Of a DNA stretch of 64,000 nucleotides, positions 1-9,128 are shown piece by piece. Below the pieces are notes generated by a model. It was given only the letters and a program-made list of their open reading frames with translations. It was not told the origin of the DNA and searched no databases. The stretch's first letter is position 1. Each line of letters opens with the position of its first letter. Made by a program: the position numbers and the translations under genes. Origin of the DNA: Coleophoma eucalyptorum (lineage: Eukaryota > Ascomycota > Leotiomycetes > Helotiales > Dermateaceae). The DNA is taken from the NCBI GenBank assembly GCA_026120035.1, contig JALRME010000037.1:248001-312000 (forward strand). The letters are read 5' to 3'.

Positions 1-1984
1 TACCACTAGAGAGCACACCGAGCACACTCCACTTCTTGAAAACCGCGGTGCTCAGTCCTTTGTCTATACCAACTTTCAGGATACAGAACTTGGAAATGAA
101 CACAATGATTATGAGGGTGGGGTTGAAACCGCACCCACAGACTTAAACGCTTTCCAAATTGGAGGGTGTGGGTTGGATCCGGAGTCACAAGAAATATCCA
201 TATTACCGAGTGGACAAGACCATAAAGCCAGTAAAAAAACAATAAAAACGTCCTCTCTCGCAGCAGAAATATATTCAACTGATCCAGAATCCTCGGATGG
301 AGAGACCGTAGAGGCATCTAAGAGTCCCTATTTGGGTGGAGTCAGTGTCTCAAAATTCTGGCTCATTTACGCAGGCATACTATCCAACTCCTTCATTTCC
401 ACGTTCGACTCAACACTGATGGCATCAACTCACCCTGTTATTACGTCCTATTTCCATGCATCAAATAGTGCTTCATGGTTGTCGGTGGGCTTTCTTCTGA
501 CTTCCACCAGTTTTCAACCGTTATTTGGGAGACTATCCGATACCGTAGGCCGAAAGCCGCCTTACCTTTTTACATTGGCTGTCTTCCTGCTGGGAACAAT
601 CTGGTGTGCCACTGCAAAAAGCATGATCTCCCTCGTGCTTGCTCGTGCAGTTTGTGGCTTGGGGGCAGGAGGCATGATGTCCATGAGCTCAATCATTACT
701 TCTGATCTCGTGCCAATTGAGATTCGTGGAGCCTATCAGTCGTATGTACATATCGCATTTGGTGCTGGGGCTGGCCTAGGGGCAGCAACTGGCGGTTTGA
801 TTGCCGATCGTCTTGGTTGGCGATGGGAATTTGGAATTCAAATTCCCCTTCTCGCGGTACTTTTCCTGCTTGCGTGCTTCACAACACCCAAAGACCTCGG
901 AATAGGAGCAGGTGTCACAAAAGATGGCTTGTGGGAGGCATTGAAGGCTTTCGATTATAGAGGGTCGATACTACTTACTTCCTCTATCACATTCCTCATT
1001 CTAGGTTTGGTATGTCAGCATAACCTCCTCAAATGCGATCTGAATCGCAACTGACGAAAGATAGAATCTAGGTGGTAACGTGTATGCATGGGGTCATCCC
1101 CTTGTGATTACAGTTTTTGTGCTGTTCGGTATCTGCTTTCCTCTTTTCGTCTTCGTCGAGACGAGAGTGTCAAATCCTATCATTCCTCTCCAGCTCGTCA
1201 CAAAAAATCCACATGCTAGTCTTATCATAGCGAATTTTCTCGGGTCCATCGTTACCAACCTGATTCTATTCAATACTCCTCTATACTTTCAGGCCGTTCT
1301 ACTTGAATCTGCAACAACTTCTGGTTTACGTCTCCTGGTTCCAAGTTTGTGTACAAGTGCCATAGGGACCTCCACAGGATTTTTGATTACCTACTTACAG
1401 AAGTTGAAGTGGTCATTGAATTTGGGCGCATCTTTGTTGTTTGCTGGTACGATTTTATTGTCATTTATGAAGAGAGGTCTGCCATCATGGACATACTCGT
1501 TATTTTTGGTGCTGCCAAGCATGGGACAAGGTTTTCAAAACCCAGGAACATTTATGAGTATCTTGACTGTCAGTGAACAGAAGGACCAAGCAGTGGTTAG
1601 TAGTACCTTAATCTTATTTCGAAGTATGGGTATGGTGTTGGGCGTTGCTTCAAGCAGTCTGGTTGTGCAAAATGCATTGGTCTTCTATCTCAATAAATTT
1701 GTTACTGGGGAGAACAAACAGAAGGTAAATGTTCCTTAAATTTCTACAAATCTCCTGGTTTCTTCCTGCTCCTGCTAATTCAAATATGCACAACTTAGAT
1801 TATTCTTCAAGCTCGCAAATCTGTTCACTCAATCGGATCACTACCATTGATATGTAGGGAGCAGGTGATTAGTGCGTACACACTGGCTCTGAGAGTGACC
1901 TTTCAAATGGCTGTGGTATTGACGGTGGCAGTCGTCATCATTATATTCATGATCCGACTCCCAACATTAAGAAAAAAGAATTGA
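1..1984 (+). CDS. MFS drug/amino-acid exporter (DHA2/Vba type), 5' end outside window
   Basis: Multi-spanning membrane transporter of the major facilitator superfamily, 14-TM DHA2 group that includes yeast vacuolar Vba permeases and toxin exporters. The frame is open from base 2, so the start lies left of the window. Exons: <2-1009, 1065-1724, 1799-1984; the first junction gives ILGL/NLGGNVYAWGHP, the usual family sequence. An acidic/dileucine-like N-terminus (TPLLENRG) precedes TM1. The motif GRLSDTVGRKPPYLF (MFS motif A) is visible, as is the GAGAGLGAATGG motif-C region. It ends in a basic tail (RLPTLRKKN). It lies next to the PKS cluster and is the natural candidate exporter, but substrate cannot be read from sequence. 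Confidence 0.85.
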
Positions 1985-2425
1985 GTCCAGGAAAGAAATG
2001 TCTACTAGGTAGTCTGATGCATTAAACGATATCTTTCTTGCCATCAAAACTAGATCACATAGAAGCTGCACACCCAAAATAAATCGAAAATACACTATAC
2101 TTCAAATCCTACTTTAACTACTATCTGAAGACTTTCAAACTTTCCAATCAAACCTTTTTATTCTACGACTCTAATAGCTCCTATTTATTGCAATAAAAAG
2201 TAAACCGCACTTAGCAAACATCATGATTTCATTTCTACTTTACAAACCTTAAGGAAAATCCTCTATTTCACACTTCCAATTTTGTTAAGTAGATAATGGT
2301 CAAGTCCAGAAACGACCAAGATTGCAATCTATAATGCCATACATCCTGAAAATTGAAATGAAGATATGTATTACGAACTCATTCACTTGTACAAGCGTAC
2401 AGTAAGTCTAACTCTCTAATCTTTG
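1985..2425. other. Convergent 3' intergenic region
   Basis: AT-rich spacer between the 3' ends of the exporter and the lyase gene. No coding sequence, RNA gene or repeat seen. Confidence 0.6.
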
Positions 2426-3856
2426 TTATACCCCCTTCCTGAAAGATGTTCCGCCTGCGAATTCATCAATTTCCATTGATTCATTCAGCCCACAAACAGT
2501 GAAAATCTGCTTGGGCGTAACTTTACTACCTGTTGTTCCAAACTCCTTTAGAAACTCTAGCGTCTTCTTGACCTCAATATACGCCGCAGCGATTGTTGCG
2601 AAAGAGAAGATGATCGCCCTGAACCCCATAGACTGTGCCTCTTGTGTTGTTATCAGCGGTGAAATGCCATTCTCCACGCTGTTCAGGGTTAATGGCCAAG
2701 GTGCAAGATCCCTGACAGCCTGGGCAGCCTGTTCCTTGCTACTGAACCCCTCAAGGATACCCATATCTGCTCCAGCATCTTTTGCACGCCGTAAACGTTC
2801 AATACACTCTGCGTATCCTCGGCTTTGCAGTGCGTCTGTTCTTGCGATGATCACAATGTCGGATCTTAGCTTCCTTGCCGCAACTTTACATGCCTTGATC
2901 CGTTGAATATACGTTTCTATATCCACCACCTCTTTCCCAGCCAGATGCCCACATCTCTTCTGCATGATCTGATCCTCAATGTGGAATCCGGCTACGCCTG
3001 CCAAGTGATATTCTTTAAGGGCTTTCGCAATTACGATAGGCCCACCATAGCCGGTATCCATATCTGCGATCAGAGGTGGTCCATCTTGAGCTAAGTTGGC
3101 GATCATCTCGGCGTTCGTCCGCATGTCGTGTAATTGGGCTATTCCAAGATCCGCCGCGCCCAACCGAGAAGCCGTGGTTCCAGCACCTGTCATATAGAGA
3201 CCTGGGAAGCCAACTTCAAGAGCAAGGCGTGCAGATAAACCATCGTACACACCAGGACAGTCAATAATGGTCTCAGAGTACTTGATCATATACCGAAGAC
3301 GTGTAGACGCCGGAGCTGCAGGATCGTAGGTAGTTGGTGCAGCAATATGGCAGTGACACCTAGGACTCCATGGACTGCTCACAGGTTTCTCATAGTTAAT
3401 TAATCGGAAATCTGGGGACCCTAACACATCAGAGGGAACGTGAACTCTTTGAACTAGTGGTTCAATCTCGTTGGGTGGCGTGCTGCAGTCTTTAATAAAA
3501 GATGGAGGCCCAAGAGCTTCGTAATTAGAGGGAAGCTTGCTTCGATAAAATAACGGAACATCTTTACTGGCAGATATTTCTTTAGAGAGAGCTATCAGGC
3601 CACTTGATAACTCCTCTCCATTCGCTGTTGGAACAACACTGGGATCAAGAGCCATAATAGCTTCAGAATGGCCATTGTTTAAAGAATTGGATTCTTTTGG
3701 CATCGAAAGTTCCTCCGATTCTTGTTCGGTATGATTTTTCTCTTGACGAAGCATTTTTAGATTTGGCGATGGCTCAGAACTTAGAGGGAGAGGTATCCAA
3801 GCAGCAGTAGCATCCTGAACCAAGTCTTGATTTTGCTCTGTGGTATTGAATTCCAT
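2426..3856 (-). CDS. PEP mutase/isocitrate lyase family C-C lyase (oxaloacetate hydrolase or alkylisocitrate lyase candidate)
   Basis: Single-exon 476-aa protein. From about residue 190 it is a phosphoenolpyruvate mutase/isocitrate lyase superfamily barrel: metal-binding ADMDTGYGG, then FHIEDQIMQKRCGH with the loop cysteine (KRCGH) found in lyases, then IIARTDALQSRGY and TLNSVENG. This is the subgroup of fungal oxaloacetate acetylhydrolases, 2,3-dimethylmalate lyases and methylisocitrate-lyase-like enzymes; members are not reliably separated by eye. With a CoA ligase and an oxalyl-CoA-decarboxylase-like gene next door, cleavage of oxaloacetate to oxalate and acetate is one reading; cleavage of an alkyl(iso)citrate made by the cluster's citrate synthase is the other. 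The first ~185 residues are an unusual polar, low-complexity extension absent from ordinary ~300-340-aa members. No PTS1 or signal peptide. A CGG-N3-CCG palindrome sits 262 bp upstream. Confidence 0.8.
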   Translation of the reverse strand: MEFNTTEQNQDLVQDATAAWIPLPLSSEPSPNLKMLRQEKNHTEQESEELSMPKESNSLNNGHSEAIMALDPSVVPTANGEELSSGLIALSKEISASKDVPLFYRSKLPSNYEALGPPSFIKDCSTPPNEIEPLVQRVHVPSDVLGSPDFRLINYEKPVSSPWSPRCHCHIAAPTTYDPAAPASTRLRYMIKYSETIIDCPGVYDGLSARLALEVGFPGLYMTGAGTTASRLGAADLGIAQLHDMRTNAEMIANLAQDGPPLIADMDTGYGGPIVIAKALKEYHLAGVAGFHIEDQIMQKRCGHLAGKEVVDIETYIQRIKACKVAARKLRSDIVIIARTDALQSRGYAECIERLRRAKDAGADMGILEGFSSKEQAAQAVRDLAPWPLTLNSVENGISPLITTQEAQSMGFRAIIFSFATIAAAYIEVKKTLEFLKEFGTTGSKVTPKQIFTVCGLNESMEIDEFAGGTSFRKGV

Positions 3857-4117
3857 AATTGCTTACTTGCAAGCTTTATTTGCTGTTGTACAAAACAAAG
3901 AAGAATATATTTGGGGACTCCTAGCCAACACGTACACCATTATCTGTAGAATCAAAGCACGTATTGTTGGACCCTGGTAGGGTAAGGTTCCAATGCCTCT
4001 ACGTACACAAGTCACAACCCGGGCAATGAGGTTTCTCGGAATTATCAACTGGTCATCCCGCAATTTTGGTGGGTATAGATCGGAGACTAACTAGAAATTC
4101 CTTGAGAGTTGCCGGCT

Positions 4118-4128
4118 TCGGTGTCCGA
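4118..4128. promoter_or_regulatory. TCGGTGTCCGA palindrome upstream of the lyase gene
   Basis: Reads TCGGTGTCCGA: inverted CGG/CCG triplets with a 3-bp spacer, also satisfying TCG-N5-CGA, the site described for AflR-type regulators. It lies 262-272 bp before the lyase ATG. Related copies occur upstream of the PKS, P450 and ligase/decarboxylase genes. Binding is inferred. Confidence 0.55.
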
Positions 4129-4530
4129 ATGATATGGTAAGCATTACAGCGACGGTGTTCAGCCGTGTCGGATTTCTAACCCGAGGCGACCACAATTATC
4201 GTGCTAGTAAATTTGACACCAGATTTCTTGTACTTCTCATTTTCTCCGCCGAAAACATAGGCTATGAATATTACAATCCATTAGAATTCTACTCAATTAC
4301 TGGGTGGCCGAGCTAGAATATCATCCACCCTGAACGATAGATATTGCACCAGGAAGAATGATTTGTAAGTCAATGAAGCAATTATAGCAATGGATTTTCA
4401 TTTAAAATTTGGATTACCCATTCAATGGTTTGGGTTGGTTTCATCTAGTCTCAAGAAACACTTGTATCTCCAAAAGAAACCCGTAGTCTAGACTTGGTTA
4501 AAATGCTCCTCAGCAATGGTAAACATGCCA

Positions 4531-4578
4531 AAATTGATAGTGTGATAAATTGATAGTGTGATAAATTGATAGTGTGAT
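4531..4578. repeat. Three exact tandem copies of a 16-bp unit
   Basis: The unit AAATTGATAGTGTGAT is repeated three times without a mismatch. It lies about 145 bp beyond the stop codon of the ThDP enzyme gene, in its 3' flank. No coding role. Confidence 0.9.
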
Positions 4579-4721
4579 ATTGCTTAGCGTACCAAATTGA
4601 CATTTTAATTTGAAAGCTCTGCCGAGAAAGGTCTGGAGACTTTGATAATTCCCGACCATCTTGTGTTCATCTTGAAACTTCGTTTTTCTTGGAATTTTGC
4701 CATGCGAACTCCTTCTCAATA

Positions 4722-6470
4722 TTAGCTGTCTTCTTCTAGCAAGTTCGGCCATAACAGAGAAGTCTCATTACGAACCAACTTTTTCGTGTGTCCGGACTGG
4801 ATGATGATATTAACGACCACTGGAACTTTCGAGTAAAAGCCTTCCTCTGTGGCCTTCTCTAACTCCTCAGGAGTGCGAACCAAATAGCCTTTCCCACCAC
4901 ACATCTCAGCCATCATTTCATATCTCACTTCCCAGCCCAACGCTGTACTTCGCAGTTTATTTTTCTCTTGCAGCCTTAACCACTCATCTTCATCGCGACT
5001 ATCTCCATGATAAATGCCACCGTTGTTGACAACAAAGATCAAGATGTTCATGTTGTATCTGGCCATCGTTTCGACCTCTGCCATCGAAAAGCCAAAAGCA
5101 GAGTCTCCTTCTATGCAGACTATCTTTTTGTCTGTGGATGATCTTCCCGTTAGGCCAGGCAGGTTATATGCACAATGTGCAGCGATGGCGTATCCTAGAC
5201 CTATGCCCATAGTGGCATGTGTTCCAGCATCAAGCCGAAGACGGGGATATTCCACATTGAAGATACTACGAGAAATATCCATTGTGTTTGCTCCCTCAGA
5301 GACATAAACAACGTTTCCATCTTCCGGTGGGGAGAGCCGATTCAGGGACTTCTTGATGACATCAAAAGTACGGTGGTATGTCATTGGAATGGTATCAATT
5401 TTGGAATTTTCTACTGCGTTTAGTTCATTTTTTACCTTGCTTACCCTTAGAGATTCGATATAGGAAGAGGAATTGTTGTAACTCCAGCCGTCAAGGGCGG
5501 AACTCAACTGAGAAACTACTAAATTTATGTCTCCCAGAACCCCAAGTTCCACATTACTGTTATTTCTGCCAATCTCGTTGGTAGAAATATCGACTTGAAT
5601 GAATTTCACAGTTGAGCTCCACTTTGGCTCTTCTCCAAAGTGAAGTATCCAGTTCAATCGTGCTCCAAGTACCAGGACTACATCTGCAGCCCTCAAAGCT
5701 GCGGATCGAGCTGACGCTACGTTCGAAGGGTGAGAATCCGGAATGACACCCTTACCCATAGGTGTGGGTAGAAAAGGTATATTTGTTGCTTCAACAAGGT
5801 GCCGGATAGCATATTCTGCCTGAGCATAAGAAGCACCCTTTCCGACCACAATAAGAGGGGCGTTCGCACTCTTCAATAACCCAGCAGCCAGCTCTATCTT
5901 TTCCGGAGAAGCTGCTACACGATTCAAATTCGGGATAACGCGTACTGGAATCTGCTCAATTCGCTGGCTGCCTTGAATGATATTGGCAGGAAGGTCTACA
6001 AAACCTGTACCACGGCCATACCAAGAGATGCGGTAAGCGTTTGAAATCGACTGAGAAATATTATCCAAAGAAGATCGAACAGCGCATTTTGTATGAGGAT
6101 TGAGCAAAGAAACGGCCTCGAGTTCTTGAAAGGCGCCTTTGCCAACCAGGTGGGTTTCGCATGAGCCAGCAAGGAGGAGCATGGGCCATTGGTTAATTGA
6201 AGAATTACCCACTCCAGCCATTGCATTGAGCACTCCAGGTCCACCAACAACAAGACAAACACCGGGCTTGCCCGTAATGTAGCCGTAAGCTGTTGCAGCA
6301 TAACTAGCTGCCTGTTCATTGCGAAAAGCTATGAATCTTATGCCTAAGCGCAGAGCTTCTTCAGCGATTTGAACAACCGGAATACCAACAAGACCAAAGA
6401 TAACTTTGACGCCCAGCTGATGAAGGGTTTGAGCAATAAGTAGAGCACCGGTCGGAAAAGGCTTCGACAT
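4722..6470 (-). CDS. ThDP-dependent oxalyl-CoA decarboxylase / 2-hydroxyacyl-CoA lyase family enzyme
   Basis: About 582 aa from the ATG at 6470 (MSKPFPTG); an in-frame ATG at 6563 would add 31 residues. Three-domain thiamine-diphosphate enzyme: catalytic glutamate in AFRNEQAASYAA (~residue 50), central ADVVLVLGARLNWILHFG, and the ThDP/Mg site starting GDSAFGFSMAEVETM (~457) and closing at VVNNGGIYHGD. These match the OXC/HACL1 family, which splits oxalyl-CoA to formyl-CoA and CO2 or 2-hydroxyacyl-CoA to formyl-CoA and an aldehyde. The GAFQE segment resembles HACL; GDSAFGFS resembles OXC. No peroxisomal PTS1 (ends EEDS), unlike many family members, so probably cytosolic. Head-to-head with the AAE3-like ligase; together they could form an oxalate-to-formyl-CoA route. 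Single exon. Confidence 0.85.
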   Translation of the reverse strand: MSKPFPTGALLIAQTLHQLGVKVIFGLVGIPVVQIAEEALRLGIRFIAFRNEQAASYAATAYGYITGKPGVCLVVGGPGVLNAMAGVGNSSINQWPMLLLAGSCETHLVGKGAFQELEAVSLLNPHTKCAVRSSLDNISQSISNAYRISWYGRGTGFVDLPANIIQGSQRIEQIPVRVIPNLNRVAASPEKIELAAGLLKSANAPLIVVGKGASYAQAEYAIRHLVEATNIPFLPTPMGKGVIPDSHPSNVASARSAALRAADVVLVLGARLNWILHFGEEPKWSSTVKFIQVDISTNEIGRNNSNVELGVLGDINLVVSQLSSALDGWSYNNSSSYIESLRVSKVKNELNAVENSKIDTIPMTYHRTFDVIKKSLNRLSPPEDGNVVYVSEGANTMDISRSIFNVEYPRLRLDAGTHATMGIGLGYAIAAHCAYNLPGLTGRSSTDKKIVCIEGDSAFGFSMAEVETMARYNMNILIFVVNNGGIYHGDSRDEDEWLRLQEKNKLRSTALGWEVRYEMMAEMCGGKGYLVRTPEELEKATEEGFYSKVPVVVNIIIQSGHTKKLVRNETSLLWPNLLEEDS

Positions 6471-6783
6471 AGTCGTTGAAGGTAATGGCAAAATGTTTGA
6501 ATCCAGCTGCTGAATGGGGTCGCATTTTCGGTTTGAAAGGTCAGTCAAAGTGACCCTGTCCATCGTATATTGATACAATGGCAAGTATTTTTGCGAGCGC
6601 GCTCATCTAATCAAGGTCTCCTAATACTATTCATACATGTACCACGCGGTTTAATAGATACAACATCTTCTAGATTCAACTACGTTAATGCAATTGATCT
6701 GTCCCTGTTTGAACTATATGCATCGTAATAGGTGTGTTCTGCATCTGTATCTGGGCCAATTCTGGAGAAGAGGTGAGGATTGT

Positions 6784-6794
6784 TCGGTGACCGT
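6784..6794. promoter_or_regulatory. TCGGTGACCGT near-palindrome in divergent promoter
   Basis: CGG-TGA-CCG core, one base short of the TCGGTNNCCGA consensus seen upstream of three other cluster genes. It lies 228 bp before the CoA-ligase ATG and 314 bp (or 221 bp for the longer start) before the ThDP enzyme ATG, so it could serve both. Binding is inferred. Confidence 0.5.
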
Positions 6795-7021
6795 AAATCG
6801 CTGCGGAGCTTATGGGAGTTCTGAGACCCGAGCTGACCCAACCCAAGTAAGCGAACAGTGTCCAATAATAATGTCCATTGAATAAATTGCTGATGGGGAG
6901 CTTTACTGTGGAAGTCTTTACTACAGAAAACTTGTTGTTGCCCTGTTCGATGTTTGAAAGGCTGCCCGTTTTGTTATTCACAGCCTAAGTCTTCCTGCGA
7001 GATTACATCCTCAGAACCATT

Positions 7022-8656
7022 ATGGCGACCCTTTTCAATTGTCTCGCCTCTTGGAGTGATAACCCCGCAATCATCGTTCCATCTCCTCGATTAAATTTGT
7101 CTCACAGCCAACTTCTTGTTCAAATTATATCTTTCCAGCAGAAGCTGGCCGCGATCGGTATCGCACCAGGAGATGCCGTTGCCATCGCGTTTCCAAACAC
7201 AATCGAGTTTACTATTGCGTTCTTGGCAGCTTCATTTCAGAGATCGATTTCCGCCCCACTCAACCCAGCATATATACAGAACGAGTTTGAGTTCTTCCTC
7301 GAAGACCTGAAGGCCGCAATAATATTGGTACCACAAGGAGCTATAGCGGGAAATGGAGACGTGATTCGAGCCGCAAAAAAGTGTAATGTTGATGTTGCCG
7401 AGATAAGTTGGAATGGATTCGAAATCGATATCATTCTAAGGCAAAATAATACACTAAATGGAAGAAAAAAAGTGATAGTCGAGAAACCAGATGAAAACGA
7501 TATTGCACTGATTCTTCACACGTCAGGAACTACTGGCAGACCTAAAGCAGTAGGTTAACCATTGATAAGAACCCAGCCAGAGTTTAAGCGATTTTAGGTC
7601 CCATTGACCCATAGAAATCTTTGCCGTACGATGGCTAATATCCAAGCAACATATAATTTGACAATTGTCGATCGCACGTTATTGGTAATGCCGCTTTTTC
7701 ATGTTCATGGGCTCCTTGCAGGATTTTTAGCTCCTCTCATGAGTGGTGGAAGTGTAGTTATCCCTCCTCGGTTCTCAGCTTCTGAATTTTGGCAAGACTT
7801 CATAGATTATGGTGCAAACTGGTACACGGCTGTCCCAACAATCCATCAGATACTTCTGAGAAGCCCTCTTCCTTCGATTATGCCGAATATTCGCTTCGTT
7901 CGATCCTGTTCCTCACCACTGTCGCCAAGTGTACATGAACAATTAGAGACAGTGATGGGTGCACCTGTCCTCGAAGCGTATGCCATGACGGAGGCCGCAC
8001 ATCAGATGACTTCCAATCCACTTCCGCCCTCAACTCGAAAGCCTGGATCCGTCGGAATACCACAAGGTCTCGAACTTCGAATTATGAATGATGAGGGAAA
8101 TACTCTAGCGCAGGGAGAAATTGGGGAAGTGTGCATTCAAGGTTCGAATGTTACGTTTGGTTATCTCGGTGAAGGCATCGCTTCTCCCTTCACCAAATCG
8201 GGATACTTTCGTACAGGGGATCAAGGCTTTGTCGATAAGGAAGGGTATCTGATTCTCACTGGCCGAATCAAAGAGCTGATTAACAAAGGAGGAGAGAAAA
8301 TTAGTCCCATTGAGATCGACAACGTGTTCGCCCAGCACCCCAAAGTGGCAGAGGCAGTTAGTTTTGCCATTGACGACGAGCTTTATGGTCAAAATGTGGC
8401 CGTGGCCATTGCTCTAAAAGCAGGGCAGACATGCTCTTCAGATGAATTCATAGCTTGGTTTTCAGAGAGGGCCACGAAGTTTAAGATTCCCAAAAAGGTA
8501 CTTACTTTCTACCTCGAATAAAATAGTTGTCGTAATTAATATACCCATCTCCAGGTGTACTTGACAGCCAACATACCGAAGACGGCAACGGGCAAAATCC
8601 AACGCCGTCTTGTTGCTGGAGCAATGAGCAACAGGAAAGAAGTCTTATCTTCTTAG
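7022..8656 (+). CDS. AMP-forming acyl-CoA synthetase, AAE3/Pcs60 (oxalyl-CoA synthetase) type
   Basis: Exons 7022-7549, 7598-8497, 8555-8656; 509 aa. Adenylate-forming enzyme (ANL superfamily): P-loop HTSGTTGRPKAVPLTHRN at residues ~166-183, MTEAAHQM, the TGD motif in YFRTGDQGFVDKEG, hinge LTGRIKELINKGGEKISP, and C-terminal catalytic lysine in TATGKIQRR. N-terminus and overall pattern resemble plant AAE3 and yeast Pcs60, which activate oxalate. Unlike those it has no PTS1 (ends EVLSS). With the divergent decarboxylase this suggests oxalate activation; alternatively it could load the released polyketide acid onto CoA for the cluster's citrate synthase. The CGG-N3-CCG-like element sits 228 bp upstream. 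Confidence 0.88.
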
Positions 8657-9128
8657 CATCGCCTAACTTGCGAATATTCGCATCAGTAGCCGGGAAAGAG
8701 AGAGAGGGAGAGGGGGAGAGGGAGTTGTGGAGCAAGGATTAAATTCGCAGATCCAGGATAACATAATGTTTTCTAGACTATTCAGGTAGCTTTGCAGCAG
8801 GGAGTCCAAACACAATCTTCAGGAAAACAAAAGTCTAAACAATATAATAGTGTTTATTACCGTGTTAATGCTTCCATACCAAAAGGATAAATGCTCATTG
8901 AGCTGTGTTGCCATTGATAAAGATGTGACTTTGTGATATTTGATTCTGCCAGAGCATGTGTATGATAGACTTGAATTATTCAGCCAATCGTGTGCATTTT
9001 GGATTTCGTTCCCACACATCGTGCAACTTGTAACATGAGTATGTCATGAAGCTATATTGTTCGTCTATCTTTAATGAAGGTACAATAGACGTTAACGAAA
9101 ACTCTAAGATAAAAAAGGAAAACTCCGA
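8657..9128. other. Convergent 3' intergenic region
   Basis: Between the 3' ends of the CoA ligase and the PKS. Contains a purine-rich GAGAGG stretch (about 8698-8723). No gene seen. Confidence 0.5.
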
